Below are positions 1 to 11,330 of a stretch of DNA of 64,000 nt, piece by piece. This DNA is from Kitagawia praeruptora (taxonomy: Eukaryota; Streptophyta; Magnoliopsida; Apiales; Apiaceae), in NCBI GenBank assembly GCA_037693485.1, contig CM075351.1:9667001-9731000 (forward strand). Reading direction: 5' to 3'. Within the stretch, counting starts at the first letter, position 1. Each line of letters begins with the position of its first letter. Under the pieces are notes generated by a model. The model worked only from the letters and a program-made list of their open reading frames with translations, was not told the DNA's origin and did no database searches. Both the position numbers and the translations under genes were made by a program.

Positions 1-2421
1 GTTTAAGTCAAGAATACGCATGAGAAACCACTGGAGAAAGAAGCTATATTTAGAGCAACAATTGAGCTAAAAAAAAGATGTTCTTAATTATGAAATTTGG
101 ATGAAAACTCCTCTGGACAGTTAAGAAGAAGTGAGAAAAAGAATTTCATGAAAAAGTTTATTTTTCAATTTTATAGAATTTTTCGAATCATAGTTGCGCA
201 AGTGAAAAACCCTTTTAGGGGATGAATTAAGACGAACTTTAGTTTTGTTGAAAATGACATTTAACGAAAGTCGTTATGAGACCATTACTTATCAAAAGTG
301 GTTAAAGGATATCATGGGCTTATAATAATCCAAACGTGTACTAAGGAGGTATCGTTACGAAGTTGTGCCTTTATATGAATAGTTGGTTCGACGGATTAGT
401 TTAATGAACTAACCGAACCTTATTGGTTGTCATAGATCATCACACTAGAGACAGAGCCCAGACTATTCCGACACTATCAGGCAAGTTTTCGAAACCTGTA
501 TTTCAAGTATTTACAAACTGTTGTTGTTGTGGTATAAATGCTATGAGCTGCTTGATAGTATTTTTGCGAATCAGCATATGATGTATGGTTATTTACGGGG
601 ATTTATAAACCTGTTAAGTATGTACGTATGCATAGACTCTTATATATATGTATATGATTATGTGTTACAAGTTCCCAGTAGGGTATGATAATACCTTTTC
701 TTAGTAAGGGAGTCGGAGATATTTCGTCAGGATAAGGCATAAAACCCGGAAGTCACCGGAAGGGTTATATGACGTATATTTTTTAAATATTCCAATAAAT
801 ATAAATTGGGTATTTTCGGATTGAAAATTTCTTTGAAGATATTAATAAATATTATTTGAATATTGATTAATAATTAGAATATTATTTTCTTATTGAGAAT
901 AGTCTGAAGGTTTATTTATTTAATAAATATTATTTAAATATTTATTAAATATTATAAGCTGATTATTTATTTAATAAATATTATTTAAATATTTATTAAA
1001 TATTCCAGGATGATTTAAAAATCATATTATTTATTTTAAAAGTTATTTAAAAACTTTAAAAAGTATTTTAAATATTTTCTGATCGTCGGAAAAGTATTTA
1101 AAAATAGGATGGGTTCCCATTTCTTCATGGACTATAGTTACACTCATCGAAAAAGTATCGCTACTTCACTCAACTTATCAAAACTCGGGAACCCAAGGTT
1201 TTGGGAGCTAGTATTAATTATTTTCTCCCTTCGCTACCAACAAGAAATGCACCCTACCTAGTAAGGAGGGGCTCAGGTTTGACTAAACACTCAAAACTCC
1301 GACCAACTCCCAAGTTATGTTTGATGAGGCGATTCTTAGTAATCGAAATCTGTTGAATAAAGTCAACCCACACATCAGAGTTACTTCCTCAATTACTCAT
1401 GGAAGTAAAGTTAGTAATGATTATTAAACCAGTCGTCAAGCTTTGTGCTTGGGGGAAACTGAATTAAATTCTGTTCCTACGATGCATAGAATTCTCTAAG
1501 GGATTGGAGGAAGATGGGACATCGCCTTCGAGCGTAGTCCAAATGATAAGGCCCATATGTGGTCAGGGTGCAACCCGATAAGGGAACGTCGTCCTTCTAC
1601 TAGTAGAGAAGCAGAGGCACGGTATATTGGCTGATCACCAGATATCGTGGAAGAGGCTCCAGCATAATCCCATTCTTCCAATTGGAATTGTACTGCAACA
1701 CTGTAATGAAAGCCTAGGTGCTCAATTACCGATAGTGTTGACAGAATGATGAACTATTCAAAGTACCTCGGAAATTCTTCGTTATATTTCTGGATAAAGA
1801 ATGAAAATGTTTAATGATGATACAATATCAATATACGATATTTCATATGGTTTACGTTAACAAAAGTACTTTGAAAACTATTATTATATGGCTGAGCTGT
1901 ATTGCTCACTCTTGCTTTTCTTTTATATATACCACCACACAACAACAGATAAGCATGGCAAGAACAAGGCAGACCCCCCGCAAAAGCGTGCTAACTGGTC
2001 AGTAGTATAGGAGACTATTTACGAGGCAGGTGCCGAGGCCGCACCCAGTAGCATCACCAGAGGTGAGCAGACTAAGTTGGATAGGTTTACAGCTTAGGTT
2101 GGTTAGGTCTATTTACAAGCATGACTTGTATAAGTTTCTGAAAACCAAACCGCATTTTGGCCGTAGATGCCGCCTTAGATGGTAATCCTTTTAAGTTGAA
2201 CTTTTAATATTATGACAATTTGGGTTGTAATAACTATTTCAAGATGGTTGTAATAACTTAAAAACGTTTTAATTTCGTCTCTGAGCCTATAATCTGTGAA
2301 TGTTATGTTTGATTGAGGGGTCACATCATGCTAAAATGAAGATGAAGAATAATGTTTATTAAAATGGGAATTAAGGACAGAGTGATAGCCTGGATCTCCG
2401 ACCCCGGGTCTAGGGATGTTA
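1..2421. mobile_element. LTR-like fragment (probably Ty3/gypsy), left end outside window
   Basis: No long open frame exists here. The right edge reads GGGATGTTACA after a GACCCCGGGTC motif, like the ACA end of a chromovirus-type LTR. A TATA-like stretch lies near 1923. Between about 780 and 1090 there is AT-rich sequence with repeated AATATTATTTAAATATTTATT-like runs. At 2422 the sequence changes abruptly to LINE coding sequence, so the LTR element probably inserted into the LINE. The assignment rests on end motifs only; the partner LTR and target duplication are outside the window or lost. Confidence 0.35.
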
Positions 2422-3432
2422 CAAAGGGTCTTGGCATACAAATGATGATAGCAGTATTTGGAAGACGTTGTGGAGAATTAAGGCGCCTCCTAAGGTTTTA
2501 AACCCGGTTTGGCGTGCGTTGTCTCAGTGCTTGCCTACAAAGACTGCTCTTTATGCAAAACGTGTGCCTGTTTCGTTAGTGTGCCCAGTCTGCAATGCGG
2601 ATCAGGAGACAGTGTTGCATGCTTTGGTCAGTTGCCCTTTTGCAGAACTCTGTTGGAAGAAGAGGGGAAGGTTCTGCAGAGCTTCAAATGACTCTAATTT
2701 TGATGAATGGCTAAGAAGTATGCTTAGTTTAGCAGATAAAGAGGAACATGGAGGGATTGTTACCCTTTGCTGGAATATTTGGCAAGCTAGAAACAACATG
2801 CTATGGAATCAGAAAAAAGGTGAAGTAAATTTTGTGGTTTTTTCGACAAGGTAGTATCTTGCAGATTGGAGAAACGCCCAAGGTAGGTCAACTAAGGCTC
2901 TATACAGGGATGTTGAAAGTAGTGATGGAGCATTGTCTTGGGTTAAGCCTAAAAAAGATGTGGTCAAGATAACGGTCGATGCCTCGCTATTTGCTGAGAT
3001 GCCTTCGTATGGCATTGGTTTGCTAGCTAGAGATGACAATCAGATTTGTTTCAAGGTTCAGTGTGATCAGAATATGCAGAGGCTATAGCAGTTAAAGAAG
3101 CTTTAAGCTGGGTAAAAGGAGAAGGTTGGGGGAAGGTGGTGATTGATACCGAGTGTTTGGCTGTGGTTCAGTCAGTTCGAAGTAAGGTTGATATGAGGTC
3201 TCCGTTTGGTAGTATAGTTATGGAGTGTCGTAGGATGCTCAGAGATTTAAACATTGAGTTATGTTTTATTAACCGATCTGCTAACATGGTTGCTCACTAT
3301 TTAGCGAGGAGGTCGTGTTCTTTTCCAGGTCGAGTCTTCGATAAAAGGTCTGTTCCTATTGAATTGGTGTCTATTTTGTTGGCCGATTTGCTTGAGTAAT
3401 CTTTATTTCCATTTTCAAAAAAAAAAAAAAAA
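2422..3432 (+). mobile_element. LINE (L1-type) 3' end: zinc-binding RT tail and RNase H, decayed
   Basis: The first frame (open from about 2426 to 2854) carries the zinc-binding domain typical of the C-terminus of plant non-LTR reverse transcriptases, with WRIKAPPKVLN, CPVC and a later HALVSCPF. After an in-frame TAG at 2852-2854 the same frame continues into an RNase H-like segment (VKITVDASLF). A frameshift near 3066 moves it into the frame ending with MVIDTECLAVVQSVRS and NRSANMVAHYLARRS at 3136-3399. A 16-A tract at 3417-3432 marks the retroposed 3' end. The reverse transcriptase core is missing, because the left side is cut by the LTR-like fragment. It cannot encode a working protein. 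No convincing target duplication was found. Confidence 0.85.
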
Positions 3433-3584
3433 TTGGCTGATAAAAGTCAAAATACTTTCATTGTTAAGCATCGTCGTGTTTCAAATCGCATGTCAAATGT
3501 TATAATCAGTTCACAAGTTACGGTATATCAATTTATATGATTAGCCTAACTTTTTTCTGAAAAAAGTTAGGAATCTTTAATTTT

Positions 3585-3905
3585 GAGGTCCTTTGGGATA
3601 ATTTAAAATAAGTTACTTTTCACTTAATGGAGGTGTTTTTAACTTAAAGAAGAAAGTAAAGTTGTTTACTTTAAATTGAATGAATGTGTTTGGGTAATTT
3701 TACTTAAAGTTAAATGGGGTTTAATAATTTTGACTTAAATTGAAATTTGATTTAAAAAAAAATTAAATTCATAATATTTAAACTTTATAAGAATCGTGAA
3801 AAAAAAAACTCGATAAGTCATAAATCATAAGTCAAAAGTACCTAAATGGAACTTACGACTTAAAGCTGTTTTTTAACTTAAAGCCGGTGTACCCAAACAG
3901 ACCAA
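3585..3905. mobile_element. MITE, family B copy 1
   Basis: About 320 bp of AT-rich sequence without coding potential. It is highly similar along its whole length to 43258-43576, sharing the AAGTAAAGTTGTTTA, TTTAATAATTTTGACTTAAA and AAAGTACCTAAAT blocks in the same order. The outer ends read roughly GGTCCTTTGGGA and CCCAAACAGACC, the inverted CCAAAC/GTTTGG signature common in plant hAT and Tourist-like MITEs. Target duplications are unclear. Confidence 0.7.
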
Positions 3906-4626
3906 AAGCTCCGGAAAGTAAAAAAACTCCTTAAAGAGGTGTTGCCAAACGGGCTGTTTATTTGTTGACTTATTCTGGAAAAAAAGTTTTCCCAAACACC
4001 CATATATGTGATGCATTTTCGTGTAAAATATATGATAAAAATCATTATTATTATATTAATTACGTGTCAAATATCGTACTATTTTAGTTCACGTATCAAG
4101 TGTCGTCAAAATTAATATTAAATATAATGTGTTAAATGTCATTATATATCAGTTTATGTGTCACGTATATTATCTAGTAACTTTAAACCGTAACATCTTC
4201 CTCTTTTTTTATATCTTTTTCTAGAGAAGTTTGAAAATTTAAATTTTGTCAAAAATAATATAGATGAGATTATTCTAAAGAAAAATTGAGATCATATAAT
4301 ACATTAGAGTACTTTCAATTTAAAATCATATTACGAAACTTTCACACATTATAATTAGAAGTAATTTTTTCTTATATTCCTACCTTCATTTGTATTTATA
4401 AATGCCTTGTAAATTGTAACTCATTATTTATCCATGAAAAAAACATATTACCGACCAAGGAATTAAACACATTGCATAACAAAATCAGCTAGAGTGGTTG
4501 TTTGAAGATTTTTATAGCCTGAATAGGGGTGTCCTGGTTATAGGCCTAAGGTCCCCAATATTCAAGAATTCTAAATTTTCAGATTTTTTATACAAAAATG
4601 TATAGAATAGATAATGTATATATACG
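3906..4626. other. AT-rich intergenic DNA, no gene seen
   Basis: No open frame of interest. A short stretch at 3948-4003 is flanked by GCCAAACGGGC and CCCAAACACCC and may be a further MITE scrap. Nothing else is recognisable. Confidence 0.6.
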
Positions 4627-4629
4627 TTA

Positions 4630-5023
4630 GAGCATGGTCAATGGTTGTACTAAAATAGATGGAGCTATTGCTATAATATAGCACTAAAAAGTGTTTTTTG
4701 TGCTAAAATAATAACATGTCCCCAATGATTTGTGTTATATCTTGTTTCATATTTAACCTTTTTGTGGTATTTGTGCTAAAAAGGTCATGAAGCAAAGCAA
4801 ATGTATAAATGATTTCCCTCCTTTTTATATTCTCCACTCACTTTTTACCTTTTTGGGGTATTTCAAAATATAGCACAATGCTATAGTTTGTGCTATATAT
4901 AGCACAAATTATAGCATTGTGCTATTTTAATATAAACTATAGAACACCGTTGAATTTCAATATTTGTAACTTATGCTATAATATAGTTATAGCACAAGAT
5001 ATAGCACACCATTGACCTTCCTC
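4630..5023. mobile_element. PIF/Harbinger-like MITE, 394 bp, TTA target duplication
   Basis: The ends are inverted: GAGCATGGTCAATGG on the left and CCATTGACCTTCCTC on the right. They are flanked by TTA at 4627-4629 and 5024-5026, the 3-bp duplication expected for PIF/Harbinger. The interior is rich in variants of TATAGCAC and has no coding potential. The GAGCAT start is shared with three other elements in this window (44463, 49848 with one change, 51667). Confidence 0.8.
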
Positions 5024-5199
5024 TTACAATCCAAAAAATGACATCCCTGAAACTCCAGGGCTATCTTTATCCTCCTTGACAAATGTTGAGCGATACTAGT
5101 ATTTATTTAAAGTACTACGAGATAATGAAATTATGTTTCACACCATAACATACGATATAGATTTTTATTAATATGTAACAGCACTACTAATCTCTGTTA

Positions 5200-5340
5200 T
5201 TGAAATCGATTGATTTTTAAAAAATCATCGATAAATTATCGGTCAAAATTTTGGAATCGATGCGACCGATTTTAATCGTTGATAAATAACCGATTTTTCA
5301 AACGAATCACCCGATAAATCGTAAATTGGTACTCAACCGA
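5200..5340. repeat. Dispersed AT-rich repeat with GATAAATCG/ACCGATTTT words
   Basis: Dense in ACCGATTTT, ATCGATAAATTATCGG and AATCACCCGATAAATCG words. The reverse complement of the same vocabulary occurs in the same order at 56035-56215, so these are two inverted copies of one family. No ends or target duplication are resolved. Confidence 0.55.
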
Positions 5341-5394
5341 ATCTATACTATCTATGTAATAAGCAAACAGGGTATAATTTGGTTGTGTGGTTCA

Positions 5395-6835
5395 ACCATC
5401 TAAAAGAATAGTAACCGTTAGATATTTAGTAAATAGATGATAGCTGTTAGATCTAATAATGAGGAATATTTTATATTTAAATCCTTCTTCTAAAGATCCA
5501 AAGTTCGAATCCCGTTAACAACAAATTTACATTAAGATTTTATATTATTAATTCTAATAATCAATACATATCATTTATTAAATAACTATTATTATTACTA
5601 ATAATTTTATTAATTAATATTACAAAGTTAAATTATATCCATAATAAATTATTATATTCTATTCTATTTAATCATATAATTTTTATTTAAAAGTAACCCA
5701 ATTTAAAATTATACTCTAAGAGAATAGATATAAACAGCCGAACATTCATTATTATTGTTTAAGGTCGATGGATTGAGGGGATGAGATGATCATCTTTGTG
5801 ATTTTGTGGTTGTGTATGAAATTTCTGTGATTATGTACAGAACCAATTTTACACAATTTTAATAGGATGGTGAAATCTGCAACACGAAGATGGATATCTA
5901 ATTTGTACACTAATTTAGTATTAGCGTATATTTTTAGTCTCATAAAATTTGAGACAAAAATGTAAAGAGGTAAAAATGGAAATAGCAAAAATTTTATTTG
6001 CTATGAGGAAATAAATATTTGTTATTATTATTATTTAATTATATTTTTATAATAAATTATTAGTGATGTATATTAAATGATTTTACTAATAATATTATTA
6101 GTATTTATAATATTATTATATATTCAATAAAAAAGAATATGTTCAGGTCCTAAAACAATTGGAAAATTGGCGCAAAAGAACAAAAGGAACATCGGAATTA
6201 AGCTTGCAAGACAACCAGCTAAGATCACCCAAAAGAGGAACCAAACAAAAGCCAACTATAATAAATAAAACTGTTTAATATCTTTAAACTTCAAATAAAT
6301 ATAGCAATAGCCAATGTTGTAATAAAATCCGTAGAAGTACCAATACTTTATCTATATATAAATATTTTAATAAATATTTAAATATTAAATATTTATTTGA
6401 CCATATATGAGTATATAAATTTATTTATTTGTATAATATATATGGGTATTAAAATATATTTAATGTTTTATTAATTAATTAATTTATATTATTATTAGTC
6501 CTAATCAATACATATCATTTATTAAATAACTATTATTATTAATAATAATTTAATTAATTAATATTACAAAGTTAAATTATATCCATAATAAATTATTATA
6601 CTCTATTCTATTTAATCATATAATTTTAAAAGTATTTAAAAGTAATCCGATTTTATATTATTATTAGTTCTCAATACATGTTATTAATTAAATAACTATT
6701 ATTATTACTAATAATTTAATTAATTAATATTACAAAGTTAAATTATATCCATAATAAATTATTATACTCTATTCTATTTAATCATATAATTATAAAAATA
6801 TTTAAAAATAACACGGACTTTAAGCTAGTAGTTCT
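5395..6835 (+). repeat. Helitron-family relics, several degenerate copies
   Basis: Blocks near 5500-5705, 6480-6650 and 6655-6815 repeat the same string of words, such as ATACATATCATTTATTAAATAAC and AATAAATTATTATACTCTATTCTATTTAATCATATAA. They are the reverse complement of the Helitron-end copies at 52456-55182. The last block runs into TAACACGGACTTTAAGCTAG, a decayed form of the hairpin plus CTAG terminus seen intact in the downstream array. No gene is seen; a small minus-strand frame at 5752-5988 shows no recognisable motif. Confidence 0.6.
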
Positions 6836-6902
6836 AATTTCCAAAATCTGAACACCGCTACTAAATAGTACTCCGTAATCCGTATTGTGTTGTTGGTCCA
6901 TG

Positions 6903-7680
6903 TAGGCTTGTCAATGGATCGGATATCCGATTCGATCCGGTCTGATCCGAGCTTTAATAAGTGGATACGGATTGTATAAAATAGAATCCGATCCGATAAA
7001 AATCCGATTCGATAAAGATCCGATGTATAATGGATCAGATATGGATTTTAGTTTATCCGATCCAGTAATAACCCGATCCGACCATTTACAATTACTTGTA
7101 TATAATTTTAATATAATATATAAGATAAATTTAACTATATATAATCAAATTAATCTATTTTCCTGGGATTTATTATTTTATTTCTCATTCAAGTATTTTC
7201 TTCATCTTTCATGTGCACTATTATTTCATTAGATTTTCATATTCCGTATACACCATTATTTCATTAGATTCAAACGAATGAATATGTACATTCGAAGTTA
7301 TTTGTTCATATTTATTTATTTAATAGTTAAATTTATGTTAATAGTTATAATATATATACAAATCACATATACTTTAATTCAAATTTTATCATTAAATCTT
7401 AAATATTATATTTTGAGAAATGTTTTGCTATTTTAAAGATTTTTTGGTTTAATTTTATTTTATTATTTTACTGTTTGTTATATCAATTTTTAAATTTTAT
7501 TTTAAATTTAAATGGATCCGGAGGTCCGATCCGATAATCCGAAATCCTAATGGATTGGATATGGATCATGCTATTAATAATCCGACAACGATCCGATCCG
7601 AATCCGAACCGACAAATTTAAATGGATATGAATATGAATTTAGTCGAATCCGATCCAAACCCGACCCGTTGACAAGCCTA
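6903..7680. mobile_element. Non-autonomous hAT-like element, 778 bp
   Basis: The termini are inverted: TAGGCTTGTCAATGG on the left and the complement of TAGGCTTGTCAACGG on the right. Both sub-terminal regions are filled with GATCCGATCCGA-type words. The element is flanked by GGTCCATG (6895-6902) and GTTCCATG (7681-7688), an 8-bp target duplication with one mismatch, as expected for hAT. Short frames inside are by-products of the GATCCG repeats and encode nothing recognisable. Confidence 0.8.
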
Positions 7681-7688
7681 GTTCCATG

Positions 7689-8178
7689 GCCCTCTTTTGT
7701 GCTAGGTGTGAACGAGGAGGTTAATACTCCGTGTTGGTCCAAAAAATTTGATAAAAGTTTTTTTTCTAAAACTTGTTTAAAAATTAATTTAAAAAATTTT
7801 AGTGTTCGCTGATTTCCAAAAAAGAACAAAAATATTTGTAATCCCCACTATTTCAAAATCGTGGTGACAAGGCACTCGTCGAGTGCGCTGATGCTCTGGT
7901 GCCGCCACATATTGTGTTAGTTTTACTTTTCCAAGGTGCCAACAAACAGTGTGCCGGCATTTCTCAGTCTTAATATGTTTTTTTGAAAATAAATTTGTCC
8001 CATTTATTATATTTATAATTTGATTTTTTCTAAATTAAATACTGTTCTCAGTTTTTAATATATTAATTAAAAATATTAGCTGAAAAATTTTATTTCACTA
8101 ACTTTTTTCTAATATATATATTTTTTACAAAAATAATATGTTCTATTCTCTCCCTCATCCAACTAATACACAAGCTAA
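7689..8178 (+). other. Upstream region of the DOG1-like gene
   Basis: AT-rich DNA without an open frame. A TATATATATTTTTTA stretch near 8114-8128 lies about 110 bp before the chosen ATG and is a possible TATA element; this is position-based inference. A short GACAAGGCACTCGTCGAGTGC palindrome-like segment lies at 7867-7887. Confidence 0.35.
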
Positions 8179-8238
8179 TTGTTTTCATACACCAGCACAC
8201 TCTTGCATACGTTAAAGCTGAAACAAAAAATTAGTAAA

Positions 8239-9065
8239 ATGACACTAATGTTCCAGCAATACAGTGAAAAATGGGAGGAGGAGCTGCGGCAGCTAGTGAA
8301 AAATCTCGAAAAATGCCGAAACCAAACAGCCACCGTCGAAGAAAACAACAAGCGTCTCCTCCGAGTTGTCGAAAAAGTTCTCTCTCACTTGACCGAGTAT
8401 TACCGCGTCAAATCCGTTGCTACCCAGCATAACGTTCTCTCAGTGACGGCCGTGCCACGGTCCACGAGTATAGAACGTTCGCTCCATTGGATGAATGGCT
8501 GGCGTCCAACGAACGCCGGCCATATTATTTACAAGGAAGCTATAAGACTCGAAAACAAGAAAGATATTCTTCACAGGTTATATACTCAGGCTAATCTTGG
8601 TAATTTGAGTCCTCTTCAGTTTCGGAGCATCGCTTTTACGCACTGTGAAGCTGATCGGACTCAGGATCGTCTCTCTGCCGACCTTTTCTCCTGGCAGGCA
8701 AAAATTTGCATATTAAATTATTGTTAAGGATATATTATAAGATCCAATTAAGTCTAACTCCTAACATTTCGAGATTTTATAAGGAGAGCTGATAATTTAA
8801 CATGCGTTTCGATTTTTCGATAATGTGTGTGCAGAAAGATGTGAGCAAGGCAATGATAAATATGGGAGAGGAGGAAGATTTTAATGAGAAGTTGCTAGAG
8901 AGGCTGGTTGATATACAAAAAAGCGCAGATGAATTAAGGATAAAGACAATCGAGGATATTGTGGAGGCACTAACACCACCCCAAGCTGTGGATTTTTTGT
9001 TAATTGCTACTCGGTTGCACCTTGGTCTTCGTCTGTTTGGTTTGATGCACGACAATGATGAATGA
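8239..9065 (+). CDS. DOG1-domain protein (two exons, GC-AG intron)
   Basis: Exons are 8239-8697 and 8835-9065, together 229 residues, within the 220-270 usual for DOG1-like proteins. Exon 1 has FQQYSEKWEEELRQLVKNL, a YYRVKS segment, then the hallmark TSIERSLHWMNGWRPTNAGH. Exon 2 supplies the C-terminal helix DELRIKTIEDIVEALTPPQA followed by FLLIATRLHLGLRLFG. The join is read from CAG|GCAAAA (donor) to GTGTGCAG|AAAG (acceptor); both exons end on codon boundaries. No usable GT donor keeps the frame. Family members (DOG1 and the related domain of TGA factors) act in seed dormancy or stress signalling, and DOG1 binds haem and PP2C phosphatases. No bZIP region is present, so this is a DOG1-like protein, not a TGA factor. 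An in-frame ATG at 8179 exists, but 8239 fits family starts better. Confidence 0.85.
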
Positions 9066-9579
9066 TCAGCACCCCCAGTCAATGCATTACAGCTCGAGGA
9101 TGCTGCGATCTGCATGCTATATTTTATTTTATTTACTGCATTTATTACGAGATTAGTCGTAATTTCAGCCTAGCTAGCTAGCTTCCCATGATTCCTCCCT
9201 AATGTGCTTGGCTCGATTAACTGACTAATTTTATTGAAAGTTATCCCTGTTCATCTCCATATAAATAAATTCAACTACTTATTTTACTGTTAATATAACA
9301 ATCTGTCAAAATTTATTTTGTATCGAATGATTTTCCCCTTTTCGAGTTTTGGTACTAACCGAGGTTACGAAAACAGTGCCAGAGCAGAAACAGAAAACCA
9401 ATTTTAATTGGCTCTTATTCTATGCATGCATGACGACACGTGTTTGTGGATTGCCAACGTTTTGAAGGGGTGATTGACACGTATCACGCTATTTTTGGGT
9501 TTGGGATAAGATCATATACATAAAGATCGTAAAATTGAGATATTTTATGCAATTTGATTTTATTAAACAAATTTTCTAG
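9066..9579. other. Downstream of the DOG1-like gene; no gene seen
   Basis: Contains the presumed 3' UTR of the DOG1-like gene followed by ordinary AT-rich spacer. A CTAGCTAGCTAG run lies at about 9171-9182, and CACGTGT, an ACGT-core word, at 9437-9443. No coding sequence or repeat was recognised. Confidence 0.4.
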
Positions 9580-9744
9580 TGTGCCCAAGGGCATAACTAA
9601 GAATCCGTATTAGTGTAGTTGTCAAATTTTGATTGATGGTAATTTCATTAATAATGATAGATCCTCTACATTCACGTAAATATCCACCAATCAAAATTTA
9701 ATAACTCATCAAGCACGGATTCTTAGCATGTACTTTTGGGCACA
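9580..9744. mobile_element. Short MITE with about 30-bp inverted ends
   Basis: The left end reads TGTGCCCAAGGGCATAACTA and the right end is the imperfect complement of it, with CTAAGAATCCGT shared by both arms. It is 165 bp long and non-coding. The word CACATATTAGAGTCTA follows the right end and is repeated about 34 bp later. A clear target duplication was not found, so the superfamily is open. Confidence 0.65.
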
Positions 9745-9796
9745 TATTAGAGTCTATAACTACACAATGGCACATATTAGAGTCTAGTATAATGTT

Positions 9797-11193
9797 TTCA
9801 ATTCCGGCTCCTTCAATTCTTTACCACTTCTCAAAGTTATAGCATTGATATGGCCCCTTGACGGTTGCTCAGTTTGGCCAGGAAGTTGGCCTGAAGACTT
9901 ATTAAGTTGGCTCAACTGTTGAGAAATTTGAGTGATCGTGTTCTCCATCATTTTGTTGTGAGCCTTTATCTCATTGATGCTTGAATCGAAGTGCTCATTC
10001 TTCTTTGATTGAGTAGAGATAAATCCTTCCATAAGACTTTCCAAGTTAGATTTCTGTGGCTGAGCTTGCTGAAAACCAGGAGGCTGAGAAAAATTATTTT
10101 GTGAAGATTGAGCTTGACCCTGATTGTTCCTGTAAGAGAAATTTGGATGATCTCTCCAACCTGGATTGTACGTGTTGGAGTAAGGATTATACTGCGGCCT
10201 CTGATTCTGATTGTAAAGAGCATTAGCTTGCTCAACTGCCATTCCAGAAGGATTGTATTGACAAGCAAGTTTGGTGTGTCCAACAACACCACATATCTCA
10301 CATGAAGCAACAGTAGATGAAGTGCTTCTGGAATCCAATTGCTCAATCTTTTTGACCATAGCCTGCATAGTAGTATTCAACATGGTTAGAGCATCAACAT
10401 CATACTTACCACCTTTCTTAGGATGATTTCGATCACTGTATGGATAATTATCATTAGACGGTATCTCGTCTAACAAAACTTTCGCATCCTCAGTACTCTT
10501 CTTCATAATAGAACCACCAGAAGAAGCATCAACAAAGTTTCGAAACTCTTGTGTCAACCCATTATAGAATGTTTGGATCAACAACCAGTCAGGAATTCCA
10601 TGGTGAGGGCATTGTCTTTGAAGTCGCTTAAATTTTCTCCAAGCATCATGAAGTGACTCGTCATCATCTTGACGGAAATTAGAGATCTCATTCCGGAGCT
10701 TAGAGGTCTTCTTCTGACTGAAGAATTTTAGTAGAAAAGCCTTCGCAAGACTATCCCAAGTAGTGAATGTATTTGGTCCTTCATCTTTCAACCAATCTTT
10801 TGCTGTATCTCGAAGAGAGAATGGAAATAAGCGCAGCTTTATAGCATCATCACTAACATTGGTCAGCTTTATTGTATCACACTTTTCAAGAAAACTCTCA
10901 AGATGATCAACAGGATTTTCAGTGGACAATCCCGCGAAAGAATCATTGGAGATGAATTGGATGAACTGAGGCTTGAGCTCAAAGTGTGTAGATGTGACTG
11001 CTGGTCTGACAATACTGGAGAGTACACCTGTAGCATCTGGCATACCATGCTCCCTGAGAGCTTTAGCTGTTGTATCAGTCATAATTTCCTTATCCTTGTT
11101 TTTCCTTCGCTTGCCTGCTTGCCTTCTTGCTGTAGCTTCAATTTCAGGATCAATTTCAATTAAGTTTTCAGTACCTGAACTTCGAGTGTGCAT
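9797..11193 (-). pseudogene. Truncated Athila gag of the tandem unit
   Basis: Starts with the same MHTRSSGTENLIEID N-terminus as the full element and stays open for about 465 codons, including the CX2CX4HX4C knuckle. It ends at a breakpoint at 9796/9797, after KELKEPEL, where non-homologous sequence begins. One residue difference from the full gag was seen (P for A in EIPSNDN). Protease, reverse transcriptase and integrase are absent, so it can at most supply a capsid-like protein. Confidence 0.93.
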
Positions 11194-11330
11194 GCAACAA
11201 GAGAACTAGAAACGATGATCAATTAACAAGGGAATAATAGCCGAAGCAACTCAACTAAAATACTTAGCTAAATCAATTCAAAATTAACTAATCTAACACT
11301 GCTTTGTCCCCGGCAGCGGCGCCAAAAATT

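Noticed and set aside
1955..2005. Short frame starting MARTRQTPRKS, resembling the histone H3 N-terminal tail
   Set aside because: Only 16 residues before a stop, no histone fold follows in any frame, and it lies inside an LTR-like region; treated as coincidence.
9787..9791. GTATA next to the truncated Athila end, matching GTATA at 22169-22173, as a possible 5-bp target duplication
   Set aside because: The sequence left of it is not the copia LTR expected at the insertion site, and five unrelated bases separate it from the homology break; a short chance match is more likely.
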